The notes under the pieces were generated by a model that was not told the origin of the DNA, searched no databases, and worked only from the letters and a program-made list of their open reading frames with translations. A program made the translations under genes and the position numbers. Shown here piece after piece: positions 25,067 through 34,591 of a stretch of 64,000 nt of DNA. Source of the DNA: PALSA-1444 sp964291045 (GTDB taxonomy: Bacteria; Chlamydiota; Chlamydiia; Chlamydiales; Rhabdochlamydiaceae). Within the stretch, counting starts at the first letter, position 1. Every line of letters starts with the position of its first letter. The stretch covers positions 1 through 64,000 of the forward strand of contig NZ_OZ197277.1 in assembly GCF_964291045.1 (NCBI RefSeq), read 5' to 3'.

Positions 25067-27283
25067 CTACGAAGCGCACTTCTTTTCTTTTATATTTTGA
25101 AAATAGAGTGCAATGTGCTTTAAGTAGTAAGACGATGTTTCATTCATGGAAAAGGCTCTAAAAAGAAGATCAATCTTCGATAAATAAGTAAAGTCATCAA
25201 AGAGAATAACCCCCTGATTTTTTTTCATGATTTTGGCTGCTTGAAAGTAAGCGTCAGGATCTTGGACTCCGAGTTGAATAGATCTTGTATACAGTTGCTC
25301 ACACTTTAGTCTTGTTCCATCTAATAACGTAACATCTTCTTCTGAAGATACTGCGTTACCTAGCTGATGGTAACTCTCTGCATGATAGGGATCGATATCA
25401 AGAGCTGTTAAAAAAAGTTCTTTAGCTGAGTTAAACCGTTTTCCTTCAACCTCTATAGGCTTTTTAAATGCTTTTCCTAGATAAAAATAGGGCCAGGCAG
25501 AGTAATGGCCAACGGATAAAGCTTTTAAAAAAATATTTTTCTTTGTAAGGGGAGGGATATCTTCAAGGGAGAAAGATTTGTAGTTGTAGTGATCTTGTTT
25601 TTCTTTGCTATTTTCGTCTTCTAAAGTCATCGCATAGTGGCCTAAGATCTTAGCAGCTGTATCAAATGAATATTGATTATTACTTGTACAGGACACGTCA
25701 TGATATACCCCATATGCAGCTTCTTTGTAGAGCTCTTCCTGAGTGAATTTTTTTCCCTGAATTTCAACCGTTTCATTGGGGGATATCAATGTTGCTAAAA
25801 AGTAATATATAATCTTGAAATTAGAATTTTGTGAACAGATTGCTTTTATACACAAAGGAATCAGTTCTTTTAAACGTTCTTGATCATAAGGAAAATGCGT
25901 TTTAAGAAAATCTATCCTTATGAAAAGCATTGCAATGGCAGTTTCCTCATCATCATAAGGGGGGGCAAAGTAATATTCAATTAATTTTTGATCTTTATCA
26001 GGATTTGCTAAAGGTGTTTTACTTAAAAAAAATAAAATATTTGCAAATTCATCTTCAAACTCTAGTCCATAACTATGGTCATAGAAATCCATGAGAGATT
26101 GTAACATGTTTCGTTTAATTTGTTTTTCAACAGAAGAGGAGGCGATAAATTTTCTAAAAATTACGGATGAGCAATCTTCCTCCAAATCTGTGGAGAGAAA
26201 GTCTCTCATACCATGCCAGTAAGGGACCCCGGCTAATTGGTGCGGAGCATATTCAAAGGCATTTTCTATCAGTGTGCGAATATTGATGATCTTACCATCT
26301 GCAAAAGTGACTGTTCTGGCCTCATCTAATACTACCTCTGATAACAAGATTGCAGCTTCTAGATTATGTGGATTGAGCTGAAGGGCTTTGAGGTAGAATT
26401 CTCTTGCTTTTTCTTTGCTTTTTTCGTGATTAAAAAGTCCAAGCCCTACATAAGCTTCATCGTTAAGAGGGTTAATTTCTAGCGCTTTAAGGCAAAGATC
26501 TTCTGCAGTGTTCATAGAGGGAGGAAATACGATCTCTTTATGCAGCGCTCTTCTGTTACAGTGATCCATTCTTTCAGAGATCATCAAAATATGATTGATG
26601 AGCTTTCCAAGTAAGGCATAATTTCTATCATCGTTAGGATAGAGTTCGATGAGCTTAAGAAAATTCTTTCTTGCAAAACTAGTATTCAGGGTTCCAGGAT
26701 ACCCGCCAGCTAGATATTCATATTTTCCAAGCGTTGTGTAGTCGGTGTATTGATATTCTTTAGCTAAACGTTGATAGATACACTTCCCTTGAAAATCTCT
26801 TTTTGCTGCCTCATGAAAAAGCTCCTCTTGATCCATACAGACATATTGATGGGAAAGATCAATATCTTCTAATAATTCACGAATACAGCCTCTTCCATTA
26901 AGTCCTTTCCCTCGAGCGTGATCTTCAGTTAAAAGAGGGTGCATTCTGCCGTAGTTAAAGAGCAATACCCCGTTATTAGGCTCCTGAGTTATGGCTTTGA
27001 TCCACCGCTCTGTGATGATATGCCTAATTTTTCTTAAGGGGATATCTGGATTATTCATCAAAACATAATCACGGTCTTTTTTTAAAGACTCTTCTACATG
27101 AGGATCTTTTTGCAAGGCATGAAGTTCAATTGTCTCAAGAGCTTCTGTAGATGCAGTTTTAATTTTTTTTAAAAGTACTCTGTCTTGAGAAGCATCTAAG
27201 GGTTTCTCTAAGAAATCTTTTTCTTGTGCCATTTCTGGAGTGGATAAGTATGCATCACTTGGAGAGCGGGGACGAATCGTCAT
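25067..27283 (-). CDS. Large TPR-repeat protein, tandem paralog 1
   Basis: 738 residues, about the same length as and very similar throughout to the two genes at 27600-29798 and 30047-32266, and more distantly to 58983-61238. It starts MTIRPRSPSDA and a Ser/Lys-rich, probably disordered stretch of about 70 residues follows. From about residue 210 come TPR-like helical pairs (ALEINPLNDEAYVGLGL, ALQLNPHNLEAAILL). In the last 200 residues a TPR variant carries a short beta-like insert (EVEGKRFNSAKELFLTAL; LLDGTRLKCEQLYTRSIQLG; LFDDFTYLSKIDLLFRAF). This G/D-centred insert before L(F/Y)xxA is a repeat style I recall from TPR proteins of environmental chlamydiae. No signal peptide. AAGGAAAA lies eight bases before the ATG. 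Partner and function unknown. Confidence 0.85.
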   Translation of the reverse strand: MTIRPRSPSDAYLSTPEMAQEKDFLEKPLDASQDRVLLKKIKTASTEALETIELHALQKDPHVEESLKKDRDYVLMNNPDIPLRKIRHIITERWIKAITQEPNNGVLLFNYGRMHPLLTEDHARGKGLNGRGCIRELLEDIDLSHQYVCMDQEELFHEAAKRDFQGKCIYQRLAKEYQYTDYTTLGKYEYLAGGYPGTLNTSFARKNFLKLIELYPNDDRNYALLGKLINHILMISERMDHCNRRALHKEIVFPPSMNTAEDLCLKALEINPLNDEAYVGLGLFNHEKSKEKAREFYLKALQLNPHNLEAAILLSEVVLDEARTVTFADGKIINIRTLIENAFEYAPHQLAGVPYWHGMRDFLSTDLEEDCSSVIFRKFIASSSVEKQIKRNMLQSLMDFYDHSYGLEFEDEFANILFFLSKTPLANPDKDQKLIEYYFAPPYDDEETAIAMLFIRIDFLKTHFPYDQERLKELIPLCIKAICSQNSNFKIIYYFLATLISPNETVEIQGKKFTQEELYKEAAYGVYHDVSCTSNNQYSFDTAAKILGHYAMTLEDENSKEKQDHYNYKSFSLEDIPPLTKKNIFLKALSVGHYSAWPYFYLGKAFKKPIEVEGKRFNSAKELFLTALDIDPYHAESYHQLGNAVSSEEDVTLLDGTRLKCEQLYTRSIQLGVQDPDAYFQAAKIMKKNQGVILFDDFTYLSKIDLLFRAFSMNETSSYYLKHIALYFQNIKEKKCAS

Positions 27284-27599
27284 GATATTTTCCTTAAAAT
27301 AAGGTTAATTATTGTTATCCATCAATTCCTCTGATAGCAGGATCATTAAGAGAGTAGGGGTATTTTGATCAACCCAGCTATTCTTAAGAGAGTGGATGTA
27401 TGAGAGTATATAGTTAAAACAACCATAAAATTTAACTCGGTTTAATTCAAGTATTTAATGAATAAATATTTTTTTTATTCATCAAAAATAGACTTCTTTC
27501 AAGACTTTTTAAGAGGCTTTGATTTGTAAAAAAATTAATAAGATTAAATCATCATCTACGTTTTTAAATTTTTTTCATCTACTAAGAAATCCACCTTTC
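27284..27599. repeat. Intergenic copy 1 of the triplicated TPR unit
   Basis: 316 bases without a gene. The part next to the downstream gene (TTTTCCTTAAAATAAGG, ATTCCTCTGATAGCAGGATCAT, ACCATAAAATTTAA) recurs with variation upstream of the other two paralogs (29799-30046 and 32267-32505). So gene and leader were duplicated together. A conserved inverted repeat ATGAATAAA..TTTATTCAT is at 27458-27482, with related forms in the other two spacers. It may mark the transcript end of the preceding paralog or a regulatory site. Confidence 0.6.
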
Positions 27600-29798
27600 T
27601 CATTTTGTATTTTGAAAATAGAGAGCAATCTGTTTTAAGTAGTAAAACGATGTTTCATTCATGGAAAAGGCTCTAAAAAGCAGATCAATCTTAGATAAAT
27701 AAGTAAAGTCATCAAAGAGAATAACTCCCTGATTTTTTTTCATGATTTTGGCTGCCTGAAAGTAAGCGTCAGGATCTTGGACTCCTAGTTGGATGGATCT
27801 TGTATACATTTGCTGACAGCTCAGTACTGTTCCATCTAATAAAGTGATATCTTCTTCTAAAGATAATAGATTACCTAGCTGATGGTAACTCTCTGCATGA
27901 TAGGGATCGATATCAAGAGCTGTTAAAAAGAGTTCTTGGGAGGAGTTAAACCATTTTCCTTCAACCTCTAGAGGTTTTTTTAATGTTTTTCCTAAATAAA
28001 AATAAGGCCAGGCAGAGTAATGGCCAACAGATAGAGCTTTTAAGTAGACGTTTTGCTTTGTAAAAGAGGGGTTATCTTCAAGGGTAAAAGATTTGTAATT
28101 GTAGTGATCTTGTTTTTCTTCGCTATTTTCGTCTTCTAAAGTCATTGCATAGTGGCCTAAGATCTTAGCTGCTGTATCAAATGTATAGTGATCATTACTT
28201 GTATAGGACACGTCATGATATACCCCATATGCAGCTTCTTTGTAGAGCTCTTCCTGAGTGAATTTTTTTCCCTGAATTTCAACCGTTTCATTGGGGGATA
28301 TCAATGTGGCTAAAAAGTAATATATAATCTTGAAATTAGAATTTTGTGAACAGATTGCTTTTATACACAAGGGAATTAGTTTTTTTAAACGTTCTTGATC
28401 ATAAGGAAAATGCGTTTTAAGAGAATCTATCCTCATGAAAAGCATCTCAATGGCAGGTTCCCCATCATCAAAGGGGGGTGCAAAATAATATTCAATTAAT
28501 TTTTGATCTTTATCACGATCTGCTAAAGGTGTTTTACTTAAAAAAAATAAAATATTTGCAAATGCATCTTCAAACTCTAGTCCATAACTATGGTCATAGG
28601 AATTCATAAGAGATTGTAATGTATTTCTTTTAATATGTTTTTCAACAGAAGAGGAGGCGATAAATTTTCTAAAAATTACGGGGGAGCAATCTTCATTGAG
28701 ATCTGTGTAGAGAAAGTCTCTCATATCATACCAGTAAGGGACCCCGGCTAATTGGTGCGGAGCATATTCAAAGGCATTTTCTATCAGTGTACGAATCTTG
28801 ATGCTCTTACCATCTGCAAAAGTGACTGTTCTTGCCTCATCTAATACTACTTCTGATAACAAGATTGCAGCTTCTAGATTATGTGGATTGAGCTGAAGGG
28901 CTTTGAGGTAGAACTCTTTTGCTTTTTCTTTGCTTTGTTCATGATTCAAAAGACCAAGTCCTAAATAAGCTTCATCATTAAGAGGATTAATTCCTACCGC
29001 TTTAAGGTAAAGATCTTCTACACGGTTCATATGAAGAGGAAATACGATCTCATTATACACCTCTCTTCTGTTACGATGATCCATTCTTTCAGAGATCATC
29101 AAAATATGATTGATGAGCTTTCCAAGTAAGGCATAATTTCTATCATCGTTAGGATAGAGTTCGATGAGCTTAAGAAAATTCTTTCTTGCAAAACTAGTAT
29201 TCAGGGTTCCAGGATACCCGCCAGCTAGATATTCATATTTCCCCAGCGTTGTGTAGTTGGTGTATTGATATTCTTTAGCTAAACGTTGATAGATGCACTT
29301 TCCTTGAAAATCTCTTTTTGCTGCCTCATGAAAAAGATCTTCTTGATGCATACAGACATATTGTTGGGAAAGATCAATATCTTCTAATAATTCGTTAATA
29401 CAGCCTCTTCCATTAAGACCTCTCCCTTTAGCGTGATCTTCAGTTAAAAGAGGGTGCATTCTGCCGTAGTTAAAGAGTAAAACGCCGTTATTAGGCTCTT
29501 GGTAAATGGATTTGATCCACCGCTCTGTGATGATGTGTCTAATCTTTCTTAAGGAAATATCAGAATTATTCATCAAGGTGTGATCCCGGTCTTTTTTTAG
29601 AGACTCTTCAATATGAGGACCGTGTTGCAAGGCGTTAAGCTCCCTTGTCTCAAGAGCCTCTGTAGATACAGATTTAATTTTTTTTAAAAGTGTACTGTCT
29701 TGAGAGGCATCTAGGCCTCTCTCTAAAGAATCTTTTCCTTGTGCGATTTCTGAGGGTGAGATGGATGCATCACTTGGAGAGCGGGGCCGAATTGTCAT
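27600..29798 (-). CDS. Large TPR-repeat protein, tandem paralog 2
   Basis: 732 residues, collinear with paralogs 1 and 3. Long segments are nearly identical to paralog 1, for example the block around GKCIYQRLAKEYQYTNYTTL and the region around IICFKIIYYFLATLISPNET-type sequence, whereas others such as the first 70 residues have drifted. The protein ends about 7 residues earlier than paralog 1 (FQNTK). The same disordered start, TPR pairs and insert-bearing TPR variant are present. The mosaic of identical and diverged blocks suggests gene conversion between the copies. Same AAGGAAAA ribosome-binding site. Function unknown. Confidence 0.85.
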   Translation of the reverse strand: MTIRPRSPSDASISPSEIAQGKDSLERGLDASQDSTLLKKIKSVSTEALETRELNALQHGPHIEESLKKDRDHTLMNNSDISLRKIRHIITERWIKSIYQEPNNGVLLFNYGRMHPLLTEDHAKGRGLNGRGCINELLEDIDLSQQYVCMHQEDLFHEAAKRDFQGKCIYQRLAKEYQYTNYTTLGKYEYLAGGYPGTLNTSFARKNFLKLIELYPNDDRNYALLGKLINHILMISERMDHRNRREVYNEIVFPLHMNRVEDLYLKAVGINPLNDEAYLGLGLLNHEQSKEKAKEFYLKALQLNPHNLEAAILLSEVVLDEARTVTFADGKSIKIRTLIENAFEYAPHQLAGVPYWYDMRDFLYTDLNEDCSPVIFRKFIASSSVEKHIKRNTLQSLMNSYDHSYGLEFEDAFANILFFLSKTPLADRDKDQKLIEYYFAPPFDDGEPAIEMLFMRIDSLKTHFPYDQERLKKLIPLCIKAICSQNSNFKIIYYFLATLISPNETVEIQGKKFTQEELYKEAAYGVYHDVSYTSNDHYTFDTAAKILGHYAMTLEDENSEEKQDHYNYKSFTLEDNPSFTKQNVYLKALSVGHYSAWPYFYLGKTLKKPLEVEGKWFNSSQELFLTALDIDPYHAESYHQLGNLLSLEEDITLLDGTVLSCQQMYTRSIQLGVQDPDAYFQAAKIMKKNQGVILFDDFTYLSKIDLLFRAFSMNETSFYYLKQIALYFQNTK

Positions 29799-30046
29799 GA
29801 TATTTTCCTTAAAATAAGGTTCATTGTTTTGTCAGCCCTTAATTCCTCTGATGGCAGGATCATTAAGGGAGTAGAGGATCAATCCGGCTATTCTTAAGAA
29901 ACTCTATGTAATAGAGTATGGATTTGGAATAACCATAGAATTTAAATTTGTTTAATGCAAGCATTGAATGAATATTTTTTTTATTCATCAAAAATAAACT
30001 TCTTTCAAAACGTTTTAAACGGTTTTTATTTACGAATATTTTTTAT
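29799..30046. repeat. Intergenic copy 2 of the triplicated TPR unit
   Basis: 248 bases aligning with 27284-27599 and 32267-32505: TTTTCCTTAAAATAAGG next to the gene, then CCTCTGATGGCAGGATCATTAAG, and a shortened inverted repeat ATGAATATTTTTTTTATTCAT. No gene is seen. Confidence 0.6.
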
Positions 30047-32266
30047 TTATTCAGAAATACACCTCTCTCCTTTTGTATTTTGAAAATGGAGTGCAATCTG
30101 CTTTAAGTAGTAAGAAGATGTTTCATTCATAGAAAAGGCTCTAAAAAGCAGATCAATCTTAGATAAATAAGTAAAATCATCAAAAAGAATCACCCCCTGA
30201 TTTTTTTTCATGATTTTGGCTGCTTGAAAGTAAGCATCAGGATCTTGGACTCCTAGTTGAATGGATCTTGTATACAGTTGCTGACACTTTAGTACCGTTC
30301 CATCTAATAACGTAACATCTTCTTCTGAAGATAATTGATTACCTAGTTGATAGTAACTCTCTGCATGATAGGGATCAATATCAAGAGCTGTTAGAAAAAG
30401 TTCTTTAGATGAGTTAAATGCCTTACCTTCAATCTCTAAAGGGTTTTTAAATGCTTTTCCTAGATAAAAATAGGGCCAGGCAGAGTAATGGCCAACGGAT
30501 AAAGCTTTTAAAAAGATATTTTTCTTTGTAAGGGGAGGGTTATCTTCAAGGGTAAAAGATTTGTAATGGTATTGATCTTGGTTTTCTTCGTTATTTTCGT
30601 CTTCTAAAGTCATCGCATAGTGGCCTAAGATCTTAGCTGCTGTATCAAACGTATATTGCTCGTTATTTGTATCGTAAAATTGGTTGTATACACTGTATGC
30701 CGCCTCTTTATAGAGCTCTTGCTGAGCCAATGTTTTTTCCTGAATTTCAACCGTTTTATTAGGGGGTATCAACGTAGCTAAAGAGTAATATAAAATCTCA
30801 CAATGTTCATTCCCCTCATCGATGACGTTTATACACAAGGGAATCAGTTGTTTTAGCCGTTTTTGATCATGAGGAAAATGGGCTTTAAGAAACTCTACCT
30901 TGAGAGAGAGCATATGAGCAGCAGTTATATCCTCATCAAAAGGAGGGCTAAAATAATATTCGATCAATTCTTGATCTTTATCAGGATCTGCTAAAGGTGT
31001 TTGACTTAAAAGAAATAAAATATTTGCAAATGCATCTCCAAACTCCAGTCCATAACTATGGTCATAGGAATTCATGATAGATTGTAACATATTTCGTTTG
31101 ATTTGTTTTTCAATAGAGGGAGAAGCGATCAATTTTCTAAAAATTACGGATGAGCGATTTTGATTCAGGTCTGTGTAAAGAAGGTCTTCCATATGATACC
31201 AGTGAGGGATCCCGGCTAATTGGTGCGGAGCATATTCAAAGGCATTTTCTATCAGTGTGCGAATATTGATGATCTTACCATCTGCAAAAGTCACTGTTTT
31301 TGCGTCATCTAATACCGCCCCTGATAACAAGATTGCAGCTTCTAGATTATAGGGATTGAGATGTAGCGCTTTCATGTAGCACTCTTGATCGGATCTTGTG
31401 TCTCTTTTGCGAGTAGAGAGTCCAAGCCCTACATAAGCTTCATCATTAAGGGGGTTAATTTCTAGCGCTTTAAGGCAAAGATCTTCTGCAGTGTTCATAG
31501 AGGGAGGAAATACGATCTCTTTATGCAGCGCTTCTCTGTTACAACTATCCATTTTTTGAGAAATCATCAAAATATGATTGATGAGCTTTGCAAGTAGGGC
31601 ATAATTCCTATCGTCGTTAGGATAGAGTTCGATAAGTTTGAGAAAATTCTTTATTGCAAAATCGGTATTAAGTGTTCCCAAATACCCCCCAGCTAAGTAC
31701 TCATATTTCCCAAGCGTTGTGTAGTTAGTGTATTGATATTCTTTAGCTAAACGTTGATAGATGCATTTTCCTTGAAAATCTCTTTTTGCTGCCTCATGAA
31801 AAAGCTCTTCTTGATTCATGTAGGTATATTGATGAGAAGGGTCCATCTCGTTTAATAGCGTGCTAATAGAAGTTTTGCCATTTAGTCCTTTCCCTTTAGC
31901 GTGATCCTCAGTTAAAAGAGGATGCATTCTGCCGTAGTTAAAGAGTAAAACCCCGTTATTAGGCTCTTGATAGATTACGCGTAACCATCTTTCTGTGATG
32001 ATGTGTCTTATCTTTCTTAAGGAAATATCCGGATTATTCATCAAGATATAATCTCTATCTTTTTTTAGAGGCTTTTCTAAGAGAGGATCTTGTTGCAAGG
32101 CGTTAAGCTCTCTTGTCTCAAGAGATTCTGTAAATACAGATTTAATTTTTTTTAACGGTACCGGATCTTGAGAAGTATTAAAGCCTCCTTGTAAGGAATC
32201 TTTTTCTTGTGCCATTTCCGAGGGTGATAAAAATGCATCACTTGGAGAACGAGGACGGATTGTCAT
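30047..32266 (-). CDS. Large TPR-repeat protein, tandem paralog 3
   Basis: 739 residues, the most diverged of the tandem three (for example STRKRDTRSDQECYMKAL replaces the HEKSKEKAREFYLKAL type of sequence, and the stretch around residue 480-520 differs). It has the same architecture: MTIRPRSPSDA start, Ser-rich leader, TPR pairs, then three to four TPRs with a glycine-centred insert. AAGGTT and TTTCCTCAACATAAGG in the leader resemble the other two copies. No signal peptide or membrane segment. It is separated by 239 bases from the next gene on the same strand. Function unknown; a role in binding host or bacterial partners is the general expectation for TPR arrays. Confidence 0.85.
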   Translation of the reverse strand: MTIRPRSPSDAFLSPSEMAQEKDSLQGGFNTSQDPVPLKKIKSVFTESLETRELNALQQDPLLEKPLKKDRDYILMNNPDISLRKIRHIITERWLRVIYQEPNNGVLLFNYGRMHPLLTEDHAKGKGLNGKTSISTLLNEMDPSHQYTYMNQEELFHEAAKRDFQGKCIYQRLAKEYQYTNYTTLGKYEYLAGGYLGTLNTDFAIKNFLKLIELYPNDDRNYALLAKLINHILMISQKMDSCNREALHKEIVFPPSMNTAEDLCLKALEINPLNDEAYVGLGLSTRKRDTRSDQECYMKALHLNPYNLEAAILLSGAVLDDAKTVTFADGKIINIRTLIENAFEYAPHQLAGIPHWYHMEDLLYTDLNQNRSSVIFRKLIASPSIEKQIKRNMLQSIMNSYDHSYGLEFGDAFANILFLLSQTPLADPDKDQELIEYYFSPPFDEDITAAHMLSLKVEFLKAHFPHDQKRLKQLIPLCINVIDEGNEHCEILYYSLATLIPPNKTVEIQEKTLAQQELYKEAAYSVYNQFYDTNNEQYTFDTAAKILGHYAMTLEDENNEENQDQYHYKSFTLEDNPPLTKKNIFLKALSVGHYSAWPYFYLGKAFKNPLEIEGKAFNSSKELFLTALDIDPYHAESYYQLGNQLSSEEDVTLLDGTVLKCQQLYTRSIQLGVQDPDAYFQAAKIMKKNQGVILFDDFTYLSKIDLLFRAFSMNETSSYYLKQIALHFQNTKGERCISE

Positions 32267-32505
32267 GATATTTTCCTCAACATAAGGTTCATTGTTTTGT
32301 CATCCATCCATTCCTCTCAGGAAATAATAGTTAAGGAGATAGAACCTCTTTTGACCGATTAAGCTATTTTTAAGAGAGTGAATGTACGAGAGTACTTAGT
32401 TGAAAAAACCATAAAATTTAACTTGGTTTAATGCAACTATTGCATGGATAAAATATTTTTTTATTCATGAGAAAGGGATGGTTTTTTACATTCAATAAGA
32501 GCTAG

Positions 32506-32922
32506 TTAAGCGCTATGAATAGAGTGAGAGAGCAAAGAGAGCTCTTCACAGAAAAGCTTAAGTGCAAGTTGATGAGAAGAGATCTCTTGAATTAAAGCAG
32601 TCAGTTCTCCTTTTTCAGGATCTTTTAAATGGTTTTCTGCAGCTGTTAGAAGAGATAGAGGGATTTGTTCACGGCTAAGCGAAAGAGGGGCTTTTAATAG
32701 GCCTTCTAGATCGTTTGCTGTTTTTTTAAGAGTTAAGGAAGACTCTTCCATCAAAAGCTTAGCAAAATGACTAAGTTCTACAGCTGTTTTTGCAATCGCT
32801 GTAATGTTATTAGGGTCTAGCACATCAGGCTCTAAAAAGAGCCTGATGTAGGTATTTAGCGCATTTTCTAAAGGAAAGGAAGGGAATGATGAACCTTGTG
32901 AAAATGCCTCAATATGATTCAT
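32506..32922 (-). CDS. Small hypothetical helical protein
   Basis: 138 residues, acidic and Leu-rich, probably an all-helical bundle (amphipathic stretches such as TAVELSHFAKLLMEESSLTL and FCEELSLLSHSIHSA). No known motif is recognised. AAAGGAAAG lies directly before the ATG at a good distance, which supports real translation. It lies 63 bases downstream of the ABC-F gene on the same strand, so the two may share a transcript. Size and composition would fit a small secretion chaperone, but there is no direct evidence. Confidence 0.65.
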   Translation of the reverse strand: MNHIEAFSQGSSFPSFPLENALNTYIRLFLEPDVLDPNNITAIAKTAVELSHFAKLLMEESSLTLKKTANDLEGLLKAPLSLSREQIPLSLLTAAENHLKDPEKGELTALIQEISSHQLALKLFCEELSLLSHSIHSA

Positions 32923-32985
32923 TACTTTCCTTTAAACGTGGGATAAGAACCTAGTTCTTGATTAAAAACTCTTTTCTTTACCATA

Positions 32986-34560
32986 TCATTTTGCTAAGTA
33001 TTCTTCTAGTGTTCCTTCAAATAAATGAATGCCATCTTCTTCAAAAGCGATGATTTTTGTGGCCACTTCTTTCAAAAGTTCCCTATCGTGAGATGACATA
33101 ATCACTGTCCCTTTAAAGTCTTGTAATGCCCATCCTAAGGCAGAGACTGCTTCAAGATCAAGGTGGTTGTTCGGCTCATCCAAAATCAAAAAGTTAAAGT
33201 TCAGCATCATCATTTTAGCTAAAATCAGTCTTGCCGTCTCTCCTCCAGAGAGAATAGAGACAGATTTAAACGCATCATCTCCTGCAAAAAGAAGCTTTCC
33301 TAAGACACTTCGTACATCTTGATCATACACCCCATCTTTTTGATTTTTTAACCAGTCAAAGAGGTTCATGCCTTGTTTTTTATCAATGATATCTGAGTGA
33401 TTTTGAGGGAAGTAGCCCATTTGCACTTGGTGACCATGTTCAATTTTTCCCTGATCTTGAGGCAAAACGCCAGCTAACATCTTAAGAAGGGTTGTTTTTC
33501 CCCGTCCGTTATTTCCAATCACGCCAATTTTATCACCGCGTAAGATTTCAAAAGAGGTGTTATTGATCACACGCTGGCTTCCAAACGCTTTAGAGATGTG
33601 CTCAGCTTTTAAAACAATCTCCCCAGAGGTTTTTTCAGGAGGGTAAAAACGGATATAGGGGCGCTGAATATTAGATTTTTTAAGATCCATCGGCTGAAGC
33701 CGGTTGATCTCTCGCTCTCTAGATTTCACCTGACTAGCCCTTGTTCCAGCTCCAAACCTTGAGACAAAATCTTGCAGCTGAGAAATTTTCTTCTCTTTAG
33801 ATTTATTCTCCTCTTCAGTTCTTGCTCTTACAGCTGTTTTCATCTCAATCATCACATCGTAATTTCCTGGGTAGATGATCACGGTGTCATAGTCGATATC
33901 GGCAATATCTGTTGTCACGGTGTTAAGAAAGTGGCGGTCGTGGCTGATGACAATGAGAGTGCCGCGGTATTGCAAGAGAAATTGCTCTAGCCACTGAATG
34001 GAGCTTAAGTCAAGGTGGTTAGTAGGTTCATCTAAAAGAAGCGCTTCAGGCTCTCCAAAAAGAGCTTGGCAAAGGAGCGCTCTAAATTGGATATCTAAAG
34101 GGATTTGATCCATGGTTTTTAAATGGAAAGAAGCGTGTATTCCCATGCCTGAGAGAAGATCTTCTGCCTCAGATTCTGCGCTATAGCCATCTTCTTCTGC
34201 AATCACTTCTTCAAGTTCTCCTAGCCGGATGCCCACGCTATCTGTCATGTCTTGATCGTAAAGAGCATCTCTTTCTTGAAGTGCTGCCCATAAACGGCGG
34301 TTTCCCATGATAACCACGTCAAGCGCTCTAAAGTGTTTGAAGTCTTCGATATTTTGCTTAAGAAAGCCCACTTTTTTAGGGAGAACAACAGTTCCACTTC
34401 CAGGCTCTTCAAGCCCCATCATAATTTTCATTAAAGTGGATTTTCCCGAACCATTAGGGCCTGTTAATCCGTACCGATGTCCCACGTTAAAAGAGACATT
34501 CACTTGATCAAATAAAAGACGAGTGCCAACTTTTTTGGCAATATTTGCTAAAGTAATCAT
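32986..34560 (-). CDS. ABC-F ATPase, YbiT type
   Basis: 524 residues with two nucleotide-binding domains and no membrane segment, as in ABC-F proteins that act on the ribosome rather than in transport. Walker A motifs are GPNGSGKST (about residue 36) and GNNGRGKTT (about residue 350). Both Walker B regions end in DEP(T/N)NHLD. The second domain has a standard signature LSGGETARL, while the first has IPLDIQFRALL in that place, a degenerate signature as in E. coli YbiT. The linker FVSRFGAGTRASQVKSRERE is also YbiT-like. It is divergent from xerC. The C. trachomatis homologues (CT348 and xerC CT347, from memory) are neighbours too. Confidence 0.93.
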   Translation of the reverse strand: MITLANIAKKVGTRLLFDQVNVSFNVGHRYGLTGPNGSGKSTLMKIMMGLEEPGSGTVVLPKKVGFLKQNIEDFKHFRALDVVIMGNRRLWAALQERDALYDQDMTDSVGIRLGELEEVIAEEDGYSAESEAEDLLSGMGIHASFHLKTMDQIPLDIQFRALLCQALFGEPEALLLDEPTNHLDLSSIQWLEQFLLQYRGTLIVISHDRHFLNTVTTDIADIDYDTVIIYPGNYDVMIEMKTAVRARTEEENKSKEKKISQLQDFVSRFGAGTRASQVKSREREINRLQPMDLKKSNIQRPYIRFYPPEKTSGEIVLKAEHISKAFGSQRVINNTSFEILRGDKIGVIGNNGRGKTTLLKMLAGVLPQDQGKIEHGHQVQMGYFPQNHSDIIDKKQGMNLFDWLKNQKDGVYDQDVRSVLGKLLFAGDDAFKSVSILSGGETARLILAKMMMLNFNFLILDEPNNHLDLEAVSALGWALQDFKGTVIMSSHDRELLKEVATKIIAFEEDGIHLFEGTLEEYLAK

Positions 34561-34591
34561 AAGAATGATAGTTTATCAAAAGAGCGAGTTT

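Noticed and set aside
32986..34560. ABC transporter ATPase with a damaged first domain
   Set aside because: The degenerate first signature is normal for the YbiT branch of ABC-F proteins.
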